From Janthinobacterium sp. (GTDB lineage: Bacteria; Pseudomonadota; Gammaproteobacteria; Burkholderiales; Burkholderiaceae_D): a stretch of 64,000 nt of DNA. The translations under genes were made by a program, and so were the position numbers. The first letter of the stretch is position 1, and each line of letters starts with the position of its first letter. The notes beneath the pieces were generated by a model. It saw only the letters and a program-made list of their open reading frames with translations, was not told the DNA's origin and did no database searches. Positions 7,353 through 16,159 of the stretch are shown here, piece by piece. The stretch is taken from assembly GCF_009923995.1 (NCBI RefSeq), contig NZ_RFSK01000008.1, positions 62,001 to 126,000 of the forward strand, given 5' to 3'.

Positions 7353-7873
7353 GGCGCCCCCTGCATGTCACCTTTATCCGTCCTGCGCCAGGCTTTTTCC
7401 AGCAGTGAGCTGAGCAGCTGCATTTCCTCCGCCGTGAAATCGGCAAACAGGCTGGCGATCCACTGCGCGTGCTCGTCGACGAGGATGGCGGCCGCCGCTA
7501 CGCCCTTGGCATCGAGGCGCACCAGCAGCTTGCGCCGGTCGGACTGGTCCGCGTGGCGCGCCAGGAAACCGTCACGCTCCAGGCCGTCGAGCAAGCCCGT
7601 GATGGTGCCGCGCGTGACGCCCGCCCGCTCGGCCAGCTCGTGCGGCGAGAGTCCCTCGGGCACGTCGCGCAGCAGGGACAGCAGGACGAACTTCCCTTCC
7701 GACAAGCCATGCCGGCCCAGGCGCGTGGCGCAATCGCCATCGATGGCGGACGCCAGGCCCAGCACTTCAAAGCACAGGCGCAGGCGCGCGGTGGACTGCG
7801 CCATGTCGAGACCGCTGGCGCGGCGCTGCACGTCGCCCAGCAGGGCCGTGTATTTCTGTTCGAGTTGTATCAT
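7349..7873 (-). CDS. MarR-family transcriptional regulator
   Basis: 174 residues from ATG 7873 (a TTG at 7882 would add MRH; neither has a clear Shine-Dalgarno). The winged helix is visible in LSEGKFVLLSLLRDVPEG, LSPHELAERAGVTRGTITGLLDGLERDGF and the wing DRRKLLVRLDAKG. MarR proteins are dimeric repressors released by phenolic or other small ligands or by oxidation. The gene heads a three-gene operon with an alkylation-repair protein and a small unknown protein. An 18-bp palindrome lies immediately upstream and indicates autoregulation. Confidence 0.88.
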   Translation of the reverse strand: MIQLEQKYTALLGDVQRRASGLDMAQSTARLRLCFEVLGLASAIDGDCATRLGRHGLSEGKFVLLSLLRDVPEGLSPHELAERAGVTRGTITGLLDGLERDGFLARHADQSDRRKLLVRLDAKGVAAAAILVDEHAQWIASLFADFTAEEMQLLSSLLEKAWRRTDKGDMQGAP

Positions 7874-7902
7874 ATGGCGCAATATAATATGGCGCCATAT
7901 TA
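7872..7902. promoter_or_regulatory. Probable MarR operator
   Basis: TAATATGGCGCCATATTA at 7885-7902 is a perfect 18-bp palindrome. The half-site ATATGGCGC recurs as a direct repeat at 7872-7880 over the start codon. The position just before the marR start and the MarR-like length support an autoregulatory site. Confidence 0.65.
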
Positions 7903-7940
7903 AATGTCAAATGGAAAACCTTACCGGTTTTCCCTGCGGC

Positions 7941-8393
7941 CTAGGAACGCGCCTTGTCCTTCGCCCAGGCGATGATGCCATTCGCATCGGTGGCGCCCGG
8001 CTGGCGCGCCACTTCCACGCCGCGCACGAACAGGGCCAGGGTGGGAATGCTGCGGATATTGAAACGGCTGCCCAGGTCCGGCGACGCCTCCGTATTCACC
8101 TTGACGACGCGGAACGCGGGCTCCAGGGCCTTGGCGGCCTGGGCATAGTATGGCGCCATGCTGCGGCAGGGACCGCACCACGGCGCCCAGAAATCCACCA
8201 GCACGGGGATGTCGCTGCGCTCGACATGCTTGAGGAAACGGGCGCTGGCCAGGTCCACGGGCTGGCCCGTGAACAAGTCTTTCTGGCATTTGCCGCACGT
8301 GGGCTGCTCGCGCAGGCGGGCGGCCGGCAGGCGGTTGACGGCGTCGCAATGGGGGCACACGATGTGCAGGGAATCTGGCGTGGTCGTAGTCAT
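7941..8393 (-). CDS. trxC: Thioredoxin 2 (TrxC)
   Basis: 150 residues. An N-terminal zinc ribbon (Cys13-x2-Cys16 and Cys33-x2-Cys36, in IVCPHCDAVN and TCGKCQKDL) precedes a thioredoxin fold with FWAPWCGPC (active-site Cys73 and Cys76) and the cis-proline region RSIPTLALF. TrxC reduces cytoplasmic disulfides and is usually induced by oxidative stress; its zinc domain tunes redox potential. AGGAA precedes the ATG at 8393. It is monocistronic, between the MarR operon and a divergent aldehyde dehydrogenase. Confidence 0.93.
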   Translation of the reverse strand: MTTTTPDSLHIVCPHCDAVNRLPAARLREQPTCGKCQKDLFTGQPVDLASARFLKHVERSDIPVLVDFWAPWCGPCRSMAPYYAQAAKALEPAFRVVKVNTEASPDLGSRFNIRSIPTLALFVRGVEVARQPGATDANGIIAWAKDKARS

Positions 8394-8584
8394 GGCATTC
8401 CTGAATGCAAGCCGGCGCTACCGGCGGATCAGCCATTCTACGGCGAATCGCAGCACCCCATTGCTTGCGCGCACGATTGACGCCAGACCACCGTCACCCG
8501 CTTCCGCACGCGGCGGGACGCACACCGCCGTCCGATTGCTGTACCCTGCCCATGACAATATCGCCCATCCACGCGAGGAGACCC

Positions 8585-10006
8585 ATGCACATGACCGCTT
8601 CCCCGGCGCACGCCGCACTCGACGCCGCCCTGACGCGCCAGCGGGCCGCCTGCCTGGCCTGGCCCGCGCCCACGCTTGCCGAGCGCAAGCGCGACCTGCT
8701 GACCCTGCAGCGCTACCTGCGCGACCACAGGGAAGCCCTGTGCGAGGCGATCAGCGCCGACTATGGCAACCGTTCCAGGCACGAAACCTTGCTGGCGGAA
8801 ATCTTTCCCGCCATCGACGGCATCGAGCATGTGCTGAAACATCTGAAGAAATGGATGCGGCCGCAGCGCCGTGGCGTGGACTGGCGCACTTTCCCGGGCG
8901 CCCGCAACCGCGTGATCCCGCAGCCGCTGGGCGTGGTAGGCGTCATCGTGCCGTGGAATTTCCCCGTCAACCTGAGCCTCGTGCCCTTGACCTACATCTT
9001 TGCCGCCGGCAACCGCGCCATGGTCAAGATGAGCGAAAATTCGCGCCACCTGGCCCGGCTGCTCATCGCGACCATGCCCGCCTACTTCCCGCCGGAAAAG
9101 TTACAGTTCTTCGAAGAAACGGGGGGCGTGGGCATCGCGTTTTCGCAATTGCCCTTCGACCATCTGCTGTTTACGGGCTCCGGCCAGACGGGCCGCGCCG
9201 TCATGGCGGCCGCCGCGCGCAATCTGTGCCCCGTGACCCTGGAGCTGGGCGGCAAGGCGCCCGCCATCGTCTGCGCCGGTTTCGACGTGCGCACGGCAGC
9301 CGAGCGCATCTTGTACGTGAAATACCTGAACGCGGGACAGATCTGCACCAGCGTGGACCACGCCTGGCTGCCGCAGGCCGGCATCGCCGCCTTCGTCGAG
9401 CATGCACGCGCCATCGTGCCTGCGCGCTACCCCACGCTGGACACGCCCGACTACACGTCCATCATCGACGAAGCCGCCTTTGAGCGCCTGCTGCAGGCGC
9501 TGGACGAAGCGCGGGCGGGGGGCGCACAAGTCATTTCCTTGCTGCCGGGGCCGGCTTTCGACCGGGCCACGCGCAAGATCGCGCCCCACATCGTGCTCGA
9601 CGCCCCCGAGGACAGCCTGCTGCTGACGCGGGAAATCTTCGGCCCCATCCTGCCGCTCAGGGCTTACACCGACCTGGACAGCGTGATCGCCAGCATCAAC
9701 GGGGGGCCGCGCCCGCTGGCCATCTATCCGTTCAGCAACGACGCCGGCACGGTGCAACTGCTCATCGACCGCGTCATGTCGGGCGGCGTGTCCGTCAACG
9801 ATGCCCTGTTTCATGTCGGCCAGCACGAGCTGCCCTTCGGCGGCGTGGGCGAGTCCGGCATGGGCCACTACCACGGCGTGGAAGGTTTCCACACCTTCAG
9901 CAAGCTGCGGCCCGTGTTTTACCAGGCCCGCTACAGCGCGCTGAAACTGCTGTGGCCGCCGTACGGCCGGCTGGCCAGCCGCGTGCTGGCCTTCCTGACC
10001 CGCTGA
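8585..10006 (+). CDS. Aldehyde dehydrogenase, coniferyl-aldehyde dehydrogenase type
   Basis: 473 residues. An NAD(P)-dependent ALDH with VVGVIVPWNFPVNLSLVP, LLFTGSGQTGRAVM, the general base in LELGGKAPAIV and the catalytic Cys in NAGQICTSVDH. The short length, the HLKKWMRP segment and an extended C-terminus (KLLWPPYGRLASRVLAF) place it in the coniferyl-aldehyde/long-chain class rather than the betaine or succinate-semialdehyde class. Family members oxidise aromatic or fatty aldehydes. ATG 8585 follows GAGGAG. It is convergent with the argO gene, stop to stop with no gap (10006/10007). Substrate uncertain. Confidence 0.85.
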   Translation: MHMTASPAHAALDAALTRQRAACLAWPAPTLAERKRDLLTLQRYLRDHREALCEAISADYGNRSRHETLLAEIFPAIDGIEHVLKHLKKWMRPQRRGVDWRTFPGARNRVIPQPLGVVGVIVPWNFPVNLSLVPLTYIFAAGNRAMVKMSENSRHLARLLIATMPAYFPPEKLQFFEETGGVGIAFSQLPFDHLLFTGSGQTGRAVMAAAARNLCPVTLELGGKAPAIVCAGFDVRTAAERILYVKYLNAGQICTSVDHAWLPQAGIAAFVEHARAIVPARYPTLDTPDYTSIIDEAAFERLLQALDEARAGGAQVISLLPGPAFDRATRKIAPHIVLDAPEDSLLLTREIFGPILPLRAYTDLDSVIASINGGPRPLAIYPFSNDAGTVQLLIDRVMSGGVSVNDALFHVGQHELPFGGVGESGMGHYHGVEGFHTFSKLRPVFYQARYSALKLLWPPYGRLASRVLAFLTR

Positions 10007-10612
10007 TTACAGGAACAGCGAGGCGGCGATGGCCCACATGACGAGGGCGATGATGCCGTCAAGCACGCGCCAGGCCATGGGCTTGGCAAACACGGGCGCC
10101 AGGTAGCGGGCGCCAAAGCCCAGCAGGAAGAACCACAGGGCCGAGGCCATGATGGCGCCGCCGGCGAAGTAGAAGCGTCCCACGCCTTCATGCTGGCCGC
10201 CGATCGAGCCGAGCAGGATGACCGTGTCGAGGAAGGCGTGCGGGTTCAGCAGGCTGAACGCCAGCGCCGCGCCGATCACGGCCCAGTAGCCTTCCGGCGA
10301 CTTGGCGGCCGACACCGTCATGGCCGAAGGACGCCACGCCGATTTGGCGGCGCGCAAGCCGTAGGCGATGAGGAAGGTGGCGCCGCCAGCCTTGGCCCAC
10401 AGCAGGAAATTGGGATTGTCTGCAATGAAGGTGCCCATGCCGGCCACTCCGGCTGTGATCAGCATGGCGTCGCACACGAGGCACACCAGGATGCAGGTGA
10501 GCACGTAGTGGCGTTTCAGACCCTGCTTGAGCAGGAAGGCGTTTTGCGTGCCGATGGCCACGATCAGGCTGGCCCCGAGTCCCATACCTTTCAAGAAAAT
10601 TGCGCTGTCCAT
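10007..10612 (-). CDS. argO: LysE/ArgO-family amino-acid exporter
   Basis: 201 residues with six hydrophobic segments. It begins MDSAIFLKGMGLGASLIVAIGTQNAFLLKQG, the LysE/ArgO signature (IGPQNAFVLRQ in relatives), and contains SLLNPHAFLDTVILLGSIG. These inner-membrane proteins export basic amino acids. It is divergent from an ArgP/LysG-type LysR gene, the classical regulator-exporter pairing in which ArgP/LysG activates export when arginine or lysine accumulates. Lysine versus arginine cannot be decided from sequence. Confidence 0.9.
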   Translation of the reverse strand: MDSAIFLKGMGLGASLIVAIGTQNAFLLKQGLKRHYVLTCILVCLVCDAMLITAGVAGMGTFIADNPNFLLWAKAGGATFLIAYGLRAAKSAWRPSAMTVSAAKSPEGYWAVIGAALAFSLLNPHAFLDTVILLGSIGGQHEGVGRFYFAGGAIMASALWFFLLGFGARYLAPVFAKPMAWRVLDGIIALVMWAIAASLFL

Positions 10613-10756
10613 ATCGATTCCTTTCTATTGCTTTCCATCACGCGCACGGCCGCCCACGCTCTGCCGGCAACGGCAAAGTCATCAGTGGTAGGTGGAGGGT
10701 GGTGCGGAACCAGGGGGACCGCGCGGCAGAGTGGAGTTGTTACCCTATTTCAACAG

Positions 10757-10785
10757 TGTAAAGAAAAAGTAAATATAAGTATAAT
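10757..10785 (+). promoter_or_regulatory. Candidate sigma70 promoter of the argP-like gene
   Basis: TGTAAA (10757-10762), 17-bp spacer, TATAAT (10780-10785), in an AT-rich stretch that stands out from the GC-rich surroundings, 31 bp before the start at 10817. The remaining argO-argP gap (10613-10756) shows no other clear motif. Confidence 0.5.
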
Positions 10786-10816
10786 GAATGATTCTAACCA
10801 TATATAAGAGAAACTT

Positions 10817-11707
10817 ATGCGCGTCGTGGACTACCGTGGATTGGCCGCCCTCGACGCCGTGATCGGCCTGGGCAGCTTTGAAAAGGCCGCGCATGCGCTG
10901 GCCATCAGCCAGCCGGCCGTGTCGCAGCGCATCCGCACGCTGGAAAACCTGGAAGGCACCTTGTTGATCATCCGCAGCCACCCGCCCGCGCCCACGGAAG
11001 CGGGCCAGCGCCTGATCGCCCACTACCGGCAAGTCAAGCTGCTAGAAGCGGCCCTCGATGCCCAGCCTGGACCGACGACGCAGCTGCCGGAACTGGCCAT
11101 CGCCGTCAATGCCGACAGCGCCGCCACATGGATACCGGAAGCGCTGGGCCCGCTGCTGACGCCGCCGTCGTGCCTGCTCGACATCCGCCTCGACGACCAG
11201 GACCACACCCTGAGCCAGCTGCGCGAAGGCCGCGTGTTTGCCTGCGTCACCAGCGCCACCGACCTCGTGGCGGGCACCACGGCCACGCCGCTGGGCGGCA
11301 TGCGCTACCTGTGCGTAGCCTCGCCCGCGTTCGCGCGGCAATGGTTTCCTCATGGTTTTACGGTGGAGGCCGTCAGCCAGGCGCCCGCCATCACGTTCGG
11401 CAGCAAGGATGCGCTGCACGAGCGCTACCTGCAGCACCGCCTCGGCTACGCGGGCCGCTATCCGCACCACGTGCTGGGGTCGGCGCGCGATTTCGTGCGC
11501 TTCATCGAAGCGGGCTATGCCTATGGCATGGTGCCCCTGCTGCAGGCGGAGACGGCGCTGGCCGCGGGACGGCTCGTCGACGTGGCCGCCGGCCAGGCGC
11601 TCGACGTGCCCCTGATCTGGCACGCCTGGGATATCCAGACGCCGCTCACGCGCACCCTGTCGGACGCCGTCATCGCCACGGCGCGCAAGTGGCTGCTGCA
11701 GGATTGA
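10817..11707 (+). CDS. argP: LysR-family regulator ArgP/LysG (IciA)
   Basis: 296 residues. The N-terminal HTH reads YRGLAALDAVIGLGSFEKAAHALAISQPAVSQRI, with LENLEGTLLIIRSHPPAPTEAG as in ArgP/IciA. The effector domain has ELAIAVNADSAATWIPEAL, the ArgP-typical start, and FIEAGYAYGMVPLLQAE. ArgP/LysG binds arginine or lysine and activates the divergent exporter gene. AAGAG precedes ATG 10817. The divergent position relative to argO matches this role exactly. Confidence 0.9.
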   Translation: MRVVDYRGLAALDAVIGLGSFEKAAHALAISQPAVSQRIRTLENLEGTLLIIRSHPPAPTEAGQRLIAHYRQVKLLEAALDAQPGPTTQLPELAIAVNADSAATWIPEALGPLLTPPSCLLDIRLDDQDHTLSQLREGRVFACVTSATDLVAGTTATPLGGMRYLCVASPAFARQWFPHGFTVEAVSQAPAITFGSKDALHERYLQHRLGYAGRYPHHVLGSARDFVRFIEAGYAYGMVPLLQAETALAAGRLVDVAAGQALDVPLIWHAWDIQTPLTRTLSDAVIATARKWLLQD

Positions 11708-11867
11708 TGGCGCCCGAGGCATGGTGCCAGACGGGCGCCGCGCCATGCATCCGGCGCCTGCCGTCACACTACAGACAATTATCCATGTTTTCATACAAGT
11801 TTCTCGTGCGCATGCTGGCCACTGTGGCCTACACTGCAAGCACCATACAACACGATCAGGGGCAAGC

Positions 11868-12827
11868 ATGACGATCCTGCGCACTACCGTGCTCGGCCTG
11901 CTGGCTGCGCTGCCGCTGACGGCCGGCCTGATCGCCTGTTCGCCCTTGACGGCCATCAATGCCCTGTCATCCGGCAGCGCCTCGCAGGTGACGCACGGCC
12001 TGGCCTACGGCCCCCTGCCGCGGCAGAAACTCGATGTGTATGCGCCGAAAGTGCACGCCGGGCCCGTGCCGGTCGTGGTTTTCTTTTACGGCGGCAACTG
12101 GACCTCGGGCGAACGGGCCGACTACGCCTTCGTCGGCCATGCGCTCGCTTCGCGCGGCTATCTTGCCGTCATCGCCGACTATCGCTTGTATCCGGACGTG
12201 CACTACCCCGAGATTTTGCAGGATGCGGCCCGCGCCGTGGCCTGGGCCGCGATGGAATCGAGCCGCCACGGTGGCGACCCGACGCGCCTGTTCATCATGG
12301 GCCACAGCGCCGGCGCCTACAATGCGGCCATGGTGGCGCTCGACGCCAGCCTGCTGGCGCGCCACGGCATGCATCCGCACGACTTGCGGGGCTGGATAGG
12401 ACTGGCCGGCCCCTACGACTTCCTGCCCATCGAAAATCCCACGGCCCGCCCCGTCTTCTTCTACCCGGACACGCCCCTGGCGTCGCAACCGATCCACCAC
12501 GTGACGGCCGAGGCACCGCCCGCCCTGCTGATCGCGCCGGCGCCGGGCAAGGACAAGCTGGTCAATCCACGGCGCAACACGGGCGGCCTGGCTGCCGCCT
12601 TGCGCGCGCAGCGACGCCCCGTGACGGAAACATATTTCGATTCCGTCAGCCACGCCACCCTGGTCGCCTCGCTGGCCGCCCCCTTGCGCATGCTGGCACC
12701 CACCCTCGATGCCGTGAGCGCCTTCATCGACGCCCAGGGCGGCCCCGCCACGGCGGCGCCAGCCACGGCGGCCGCGCCAGCCCACCCCGCCACCCTGGCC
12801 CTGGACGAGAAAACGCCCGTCCCCTGA
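11868..12827 (+). CDS. Alpha/beta-hydrolase lipoprotein (esterase/lipase family)
   Basis: 319 residues. The signal has a lipobox ending LIAC (Cys24), so the enzyme should be membrane-anchored in the envelope. The hydrolase fold shows an oxyanion region VVVFFYGGNWTSGERADY, the nucleophile elbow MGHSAGAYNA, and a late catalytic His in SVSHATLV. This is the BD-FAE/carboxylesterase type acting on short acyl esters. ATG 11868 lies after AGGGGC; longer in-frame extension lacks a signal peptide. The tail after residue 290 is Ala/Pro/Thr-rich low complexity. The stop codon lies inside the terminator loop. Confidence 0.8.
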   Translation: MTILRTTVLGLLAALPLTAGLIACSPLTAINALSSGSASQVTHGLAYGPLPRQKLDVYAPKVHAGPVPVVVFFYGGNWTSGERADYAFVGHALASRGYLAVIADYRLYPDVHYPEILQDAARAVAWAAMESSRHGGDPTRLFIMGHSAGAYNAAMVALDASLLARHGMHPHDLRGWIGLAGPYDFLPIENPTARPVFFYPDTPLASQPIHHVTAEAPPALLIAPAPGKDKLVNPRRNTGGLAAALRAQRRPVTETYFDSVSHATLVASLAAPLRMLAPTLDAVSAFIDAQGGPATAAPATAAAPAHPATLALDEKTPVP

Positions 12828-12841
12828 GGGACGGGCGCTTT
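12814..12841 (+). terminator. Rho-independent terminator of the hydrolase gene
   Basis: CGCCCGTCCC (12814-12823), loop CTGA, GGGACGGGCG (12828-12837), then CTTT. The loop contains the TGA stop codon, so the stem overlaps the last codons. An A-run on the 5' side could let it work in the other direction too. Confidence 0.75.
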
Positions 12842-12928
12842 GACTGGACAGGCAAAGACAGGCGATACCGCCCCTGCCCGACGCAGCAGCCCCGCTCGAC
12901 GCGGGGCCGCCTGACGGCCCACACCAGT

Positions 12929-12950
12929 CCCCAAGGCTCGGCCCTTGGGG
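12929..12950. terminator. Hairpin downstream of the phasin gene
   Basis: CCCCAAGG (12929-12936), loop of 6, CCTTGGGG (12943-12950). It lies 30 bp past the phasin stop on the minus strand. There is no T-run, so a terminator role is tentative. Confidence 0.4.
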
Positions 12951-12979
12951 CGATGGCTCAGCCGGCAGCCGCCGCCGGC

Positions 12980-13615
12980 TTACTCCTTGCGGCTGGCGCT
13001 CGTGCTTTTGCTTTGTGCGCCAGCCGCTTGCGAGGCGCTGCCGCTGGCCACGCTTTCGCTGCCGGCCGACTGCTGGCTGCCCTGATGGCTGGCGCTTTGC
13101 AGACTTTGGCCATCACGGCTTTGGGCGCTGCGCTGGTCTCGGTTGGCGCCGTTCTGGTGGTAGGACTGGAACGGCTCGGCGATGCGCTGCATGGCTTCCT
13201 GCTGCTTGCGCACGTTTTTCTCCGTTTCTTCCGACGCCGTGCGCGCCACTTCTTCCGCCAGGGCCTTGGCCGTGCGGCTCGTTTCATTCACATGCTGCTC
13301 GGCCACGTTGGCCAGTTCGACCTGCGTATCGGCGGCCAGGCGCGACAGTTGCTGCTGATACTTGCGCAGGTGCTCGGCGGCAGGCTGGCCCGCCGCGGCG
13401 GCGACCTGCAGCGCATCTTCCACGCGCTCGACCGTCAGCAGATTCTGGCTCGTGATCGAGCCTTCCTCCAGCAAGCCTTGCGCCAGTTGCATGTTCAGGT
13501 CATTGAACTGCTGCGCCGAATGAAACAGGGACTTCGACAAGCCATTAAAAAACGCCAGTTGGGCTTCCAGATGGTTTTTAGCAGCAGGGGTAACACTACG
13601 GGAATATGGATACAT
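12980..13615 (-). CDS. Phasin family protein
   Basis: 211 residues. It begins MYPYSRSVTPAAKNHLEAQLAFFNGLSKSLFHSAQQFNDLNMQLAQ, the usual phasin N-terminus, followed by long amphipathic helices and a Gln/Ser/Ala-rich disordered tail from about residue 155. Phasins coat polyhydroxyalkanoate granules and control their size. GAGGAAA precedes ATG 13615. No PHA synthase gene is in the window. The 245 bp upstream (13616-13860) holds its promoter region; I see no clear operator or repeat there. Confidence 0.85.
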   Translation of the reverse strand: MYPYSRSVTPAAKNHLEAQLAFFNGLSKSLFHSAQQFNDLNMQLAQGLLEEGSITSQNLLTVERVEDALQVAAAAGQPAAEHLRKYQQQLSRLAADTQVELANVAEQHVNETSRTAKALAEEVARTASEETEKNVRKQQEAMQRIAEPFQSYHQNGANRDQRSAQSRDGQSLQSASHQGSQQSAGSESVASGSASQAAGAQSKSTSASRKE

Positions 13616-13860
13616 GGAGTTTCCTCATTAAATAACGGTTGGAATGAACTGCTTAGTAGGTGGCCACAGGCCACGAGACGCGAAAAACATATCCGATGGG
13701 TGGAGAGATGCTTTGCAACGCGAGTCCCAAGGCTACGTGAGCACCGTGGGCGAGGCATGATCTGGATCAAAGGTGCGCTAAGCTGCGCAGAAAGTTTTGG
13801 CTGGACGGCTCACCCTTGGCGAGCGTCAGTATCGGGAAGGAAAATTTGTGTCAGCAACAA

Positions 13861-14190
13861 TCAATTGCCGGTGCCGGGCACGACAGGCCGGTACCCATGG
13901 CTGCGCAAGGAGGCTTCCAGCCAGCGGTTGCCATACCAGCCGCGCGCCAGCAGGTAGCTGAGCTCGGCGCCGGCCATGAGCAATATCATGGGGCCGATGC
14001 GCGATTCGCTCGCCAGCTGGCTGCCGAACCACAGGCACGCATCCATCGCCAGCATGAGCAGCAACAGCCACCAGCGGCGCTTGGCCACGGCCCAGAACGA
14101 CCCCAGCAAAAGCGCCGGCCAGGAAAAGCCCGACTGCACATAGGCGTAGCGGCCAGCGTCGTCCGCAAACAGGGTGGCGGTGTGTGTCAT
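13861..14190 (-). CDS. DUF2628 membrane protein
   Basis: 109 residues. The segment FSWPALLLGSFWAVAKRRWW followed by LLLLMLAMDACLWFG and a further hydrophobic stretch (MILLMAGAELSYLLARGWYGNRWLE) is the DUF2628 pattern: a small inner-membrane protein with about three transmembrane helices and unknown role. It lies 27 bp after the VOC gene on the same strand and may be co-transcribed with it. Confidence 0.7.
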   Translation of the reverse strand: MTHTATLFADDAGRYAYVQSGFSWPALLLGSFWAVAKRRWWLLLLMLAMDACLWFGSQLASESRIGPMILLMAGAELSYLLARGWYGNRWLEASLRSHGYRPVVPGTGN

Positions 14191-14217
14191 GCGGTTCTTT
14201 TCAGAGAGTGAGCGATG

Positions 14218-14589
14218 TCAGTCCTCGGCAAGGTGGCAGACGGCTTCGACATTGTGGCCGTCCGGGCCCAGCACGAAGGCGCCGTAATAATTCGGATGAT
14301 AGATTTCGCGGATGCCAGGCGGGCCATTGTCCGTGCCGCCAGCGGCCAGCGCGGCCGCGTAAAACGCGCGCACCTGCTCGCGGCTGCCAGCCGTAAAGGC
14401 CAGATGCATGCCGGCGTGCGGCGTGCCGCCCGCGCCGAACCAGAAGTCAGGCTTGCCGTCCTTGCCCAGGCCGACCCAGCCCTGCACTTCCATCACCACC
14501 GACACGCCCAGGGGTGCCAGGGCGGCCGAGAAAAAGGCCTTGCTGGCCTGTGTATCGCTGACAGTCAAACCGATGTGATCAAGAATCAT
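14218..14589 (-). CDS. VOC-superfamily (glyoxalase/dioxygenase-like) protein
   Basis: 123 residues forming one vicinal-oxygen-chelate unit. It begins MILDHIGLTVSDTQASKAFF and ends FVLGPDGHNVEAVCH; the His near the N-terminus and the Glu in NVEAV are the usual metal ligands. The FWFGAGGTPHAGMHLAF segment is common in uncharacterised glyoxalase-like proteins. Reaction not assignable. It is probably the first gene of a two-gene unit with the DUF2628 gene. Confidence 0.8.
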   Translation of the reverse strand: MILDHIGLTVSDTQASKAFFSAALAPLGVSVVMEVQGWVGLGKDGKPDFWFGAGGTPHAGMHLAFTAGSREQVRAFYAAALAAGGTDNGPPGIREIYHPNYYGAFVLGPDGHNVEAVCHLAED

Positions 14590-14785
14590 GATGGCATACC
14601 GTGGATGTAAAAGACAGGAAGCGCAGTATGCCGTAACGTTACCTTCCTGCCAAGTAAAAAACGACAGGCTGGGGCATCACGGCCACCACCGGTTCCCGGG
14701 TTGCCAGCGGGCCAGTCCTGCCCGCCTGCCCCCGGTCATCCGGCCCGTCGCCGGGATGGCGGCGACGGGCCGATGTGCGCGATGC

Positions 14786-16057
14786 CTAGCGCAAATTGCC
14801 CGTATGGCCCAGCGAATAGCGACCCGGCTGCGGCCACACGGTCAGGCCGTGCGGTTCCTGACCGACTTTTACCTTGGACACGTCGCCGCTGGCCGTATCG
14901 ATGCGGTACACCACATCGTCGAAACGGCCGGACAGCCACAGATACTTGCCATCGGCCGATACGTTGCCCATGTCGGGGCTGCCGCCGCCGGGGATGGGCC
15001 AGTTCGCCACCACTTTTTCCGTGGCGAAATCGATCACGCTGACGCTGCCCTTGCCCTTCGGCTTGCCATGGATGCGGTGCGTGCCGCGGTTGGCCACGTA
15101 CAATTTCTTGCCGTCACGGCTAGGGTACAGGCCGTGCGCGCCCACGCCCGTCTGGATGAAGCCGATTTCCTTCAGGGTGGCGCCATCGACGATGTGCACG
15201 CCGTCCGCGTCCATGTCGGCGATGAAGAATTTCTTGCCGTCCGGCGAGATGCGTATATCCTGCGGCATGCCCTTCTTGACGCTGCAGATCTCATTTGCCG
15301 GGCCGCCCACGGGACCGGACTCGGCAAAGCGCTTGGCCGGCATCTGCAGTTTCAGGTAGCCATCGACCTTGCGGCCCACCAGGTCGATCTTGGCGATGGT
15401 GCCGTCGAACTCGCAGGTGAACATGGCGTAGCGGCCGTCATTCGAGAAATCCGCGTGGTTGATGCCGCCGCACTGGGGCGTGTCGATCGAATACTGCACG
15501 GCCATGGTCTTCGGATCGCGGAAATCGAGGCGGTGGCGCGCCTCGGCCACGACGATGGCGGACTTGCCGTCCGGCGTGTAATACATATTGTAGGGATCGT
15601 CCACGGGCACTTCCTTGCCCGGCTTGCCCGTCAAGGGGTCGATCGGCGTCAGGCTGCCCTTGTCCGTGCGTTCCGCATTGTTCGCCACCCACAGGGTGCG
15701 CAAGTCCCACGACGGCACGACGTGCTGCGGGCCGCTGCCGACCTTGAACTTGTCCACCACCTTCAGGCTGTCCTGGTCGATCACGTACACGTCGTTCGAG
15801 CGCAGGTTGGGCACGTAGACCCGGCGCAGGTGATCCTTGACGACGGGGCTCATATTGCTGGCGGCGATGCTGCCATACACGTTTTTCGGGTCCACCAGCG
15901 GCGGCATGCCGGGCAGCGGCGAATACGCGGCGGCCGGAGCAGAGGCGGCAGGTGCCGGCGTGCTGGCGCCGATGACCTGGCTGGCCACGCCCAGGCCCGC
16001 CAGTGCGGCAGCCAGGGCGGACAGGGTGACGATGGTGCGTCGTTGAGATTTTTTCAT
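14786..16057 (-). CDS. Secreted YVTN beta-propeller protein
   Basis: 423 residues with a signal peptide (KKSQRRTIVTLSALAAALAGLG, cleavage near residue 30). The mature part has repeated YVTN/NHL-like blades: RRVYVPNLRSNDVYVIDQDS, RTLWVANNAERTDKG, KKFFIADMDADGVHIVDGAT, KKLYVANRGTHRIHG and KYLWLSGRFDDVVYRIDTAS. The propeller should be periplasmic or secreted; related proteins are often next to oxidoreductases. Here the same-strand upstream neighbour, 102 bp away, is an exported creatininase-family protein, so they may act together. No cofactor motif seen. Confidence 0.8.
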   Translation of the reverse strand: MKKSQRRTIVTLSALAAALAGLGVASQVIGASTPAPAASAPAAAYSPLPGMPPLVDPKNVYGSIAASNMSPVVKDHLRRVYVPNLRSNDVYVIDQDSLKVVDKFKVGSGPQHVVPSWDLRTLWVANNAERTDKGSLTPIDPLTGKPGKEVPVDDPYNMYYTPDGKSAIVVAEARHRLDFRDPKTMAVQYSIDTPQCGGINHADFSNDGRYAMFTCEFDGTIAKIDLVGRKVDGYLKLQMPAKRFAESGPVGGPANEICSVKKGMPQDIRISPDGKKFFIADMDADGVHIVDGATLKEIGFIQTGVGAHGLYPSRDGKKLYVANRGTHRIHGKPKGKGSVSVIDFATEKVVANWPIPGGGSPDMGNVSADGKYLWLSGRFDDVVYRIDTASGDVSKVKVGQEPHGLTVWPQPGRYSLGHTGNLR

Positions 16058-16159
16058 GTGATTTCGCGTCTTTTCGTTGCAAAAGCCGGAAGTTCGTCAC
16101 TTCCAGCGGGATATCGGGTCAGCTTTACTGAAATTCTGTCATCCTGATTGTCGTCTTGT

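Noticed and set aside
7871-7882. TTG start for the MarR protein at 7882
   Set aside because: It adds only three residues and overlaps the operator half-site; ATG at 7873 is the simpler choice, though neither has a good Shine-Dalgarno.
13616-13860. A regulatory motif for the phasin gene
   Set aside because: No palindrome or repeated motif stands out strongly enough to name.
15333-15345. AAAGCGCTT-like match to the mal operator inside the propeller gene
   Set aside because: Coding sequence, lacks the full 14-bp palindrome and is not in a promoter position.
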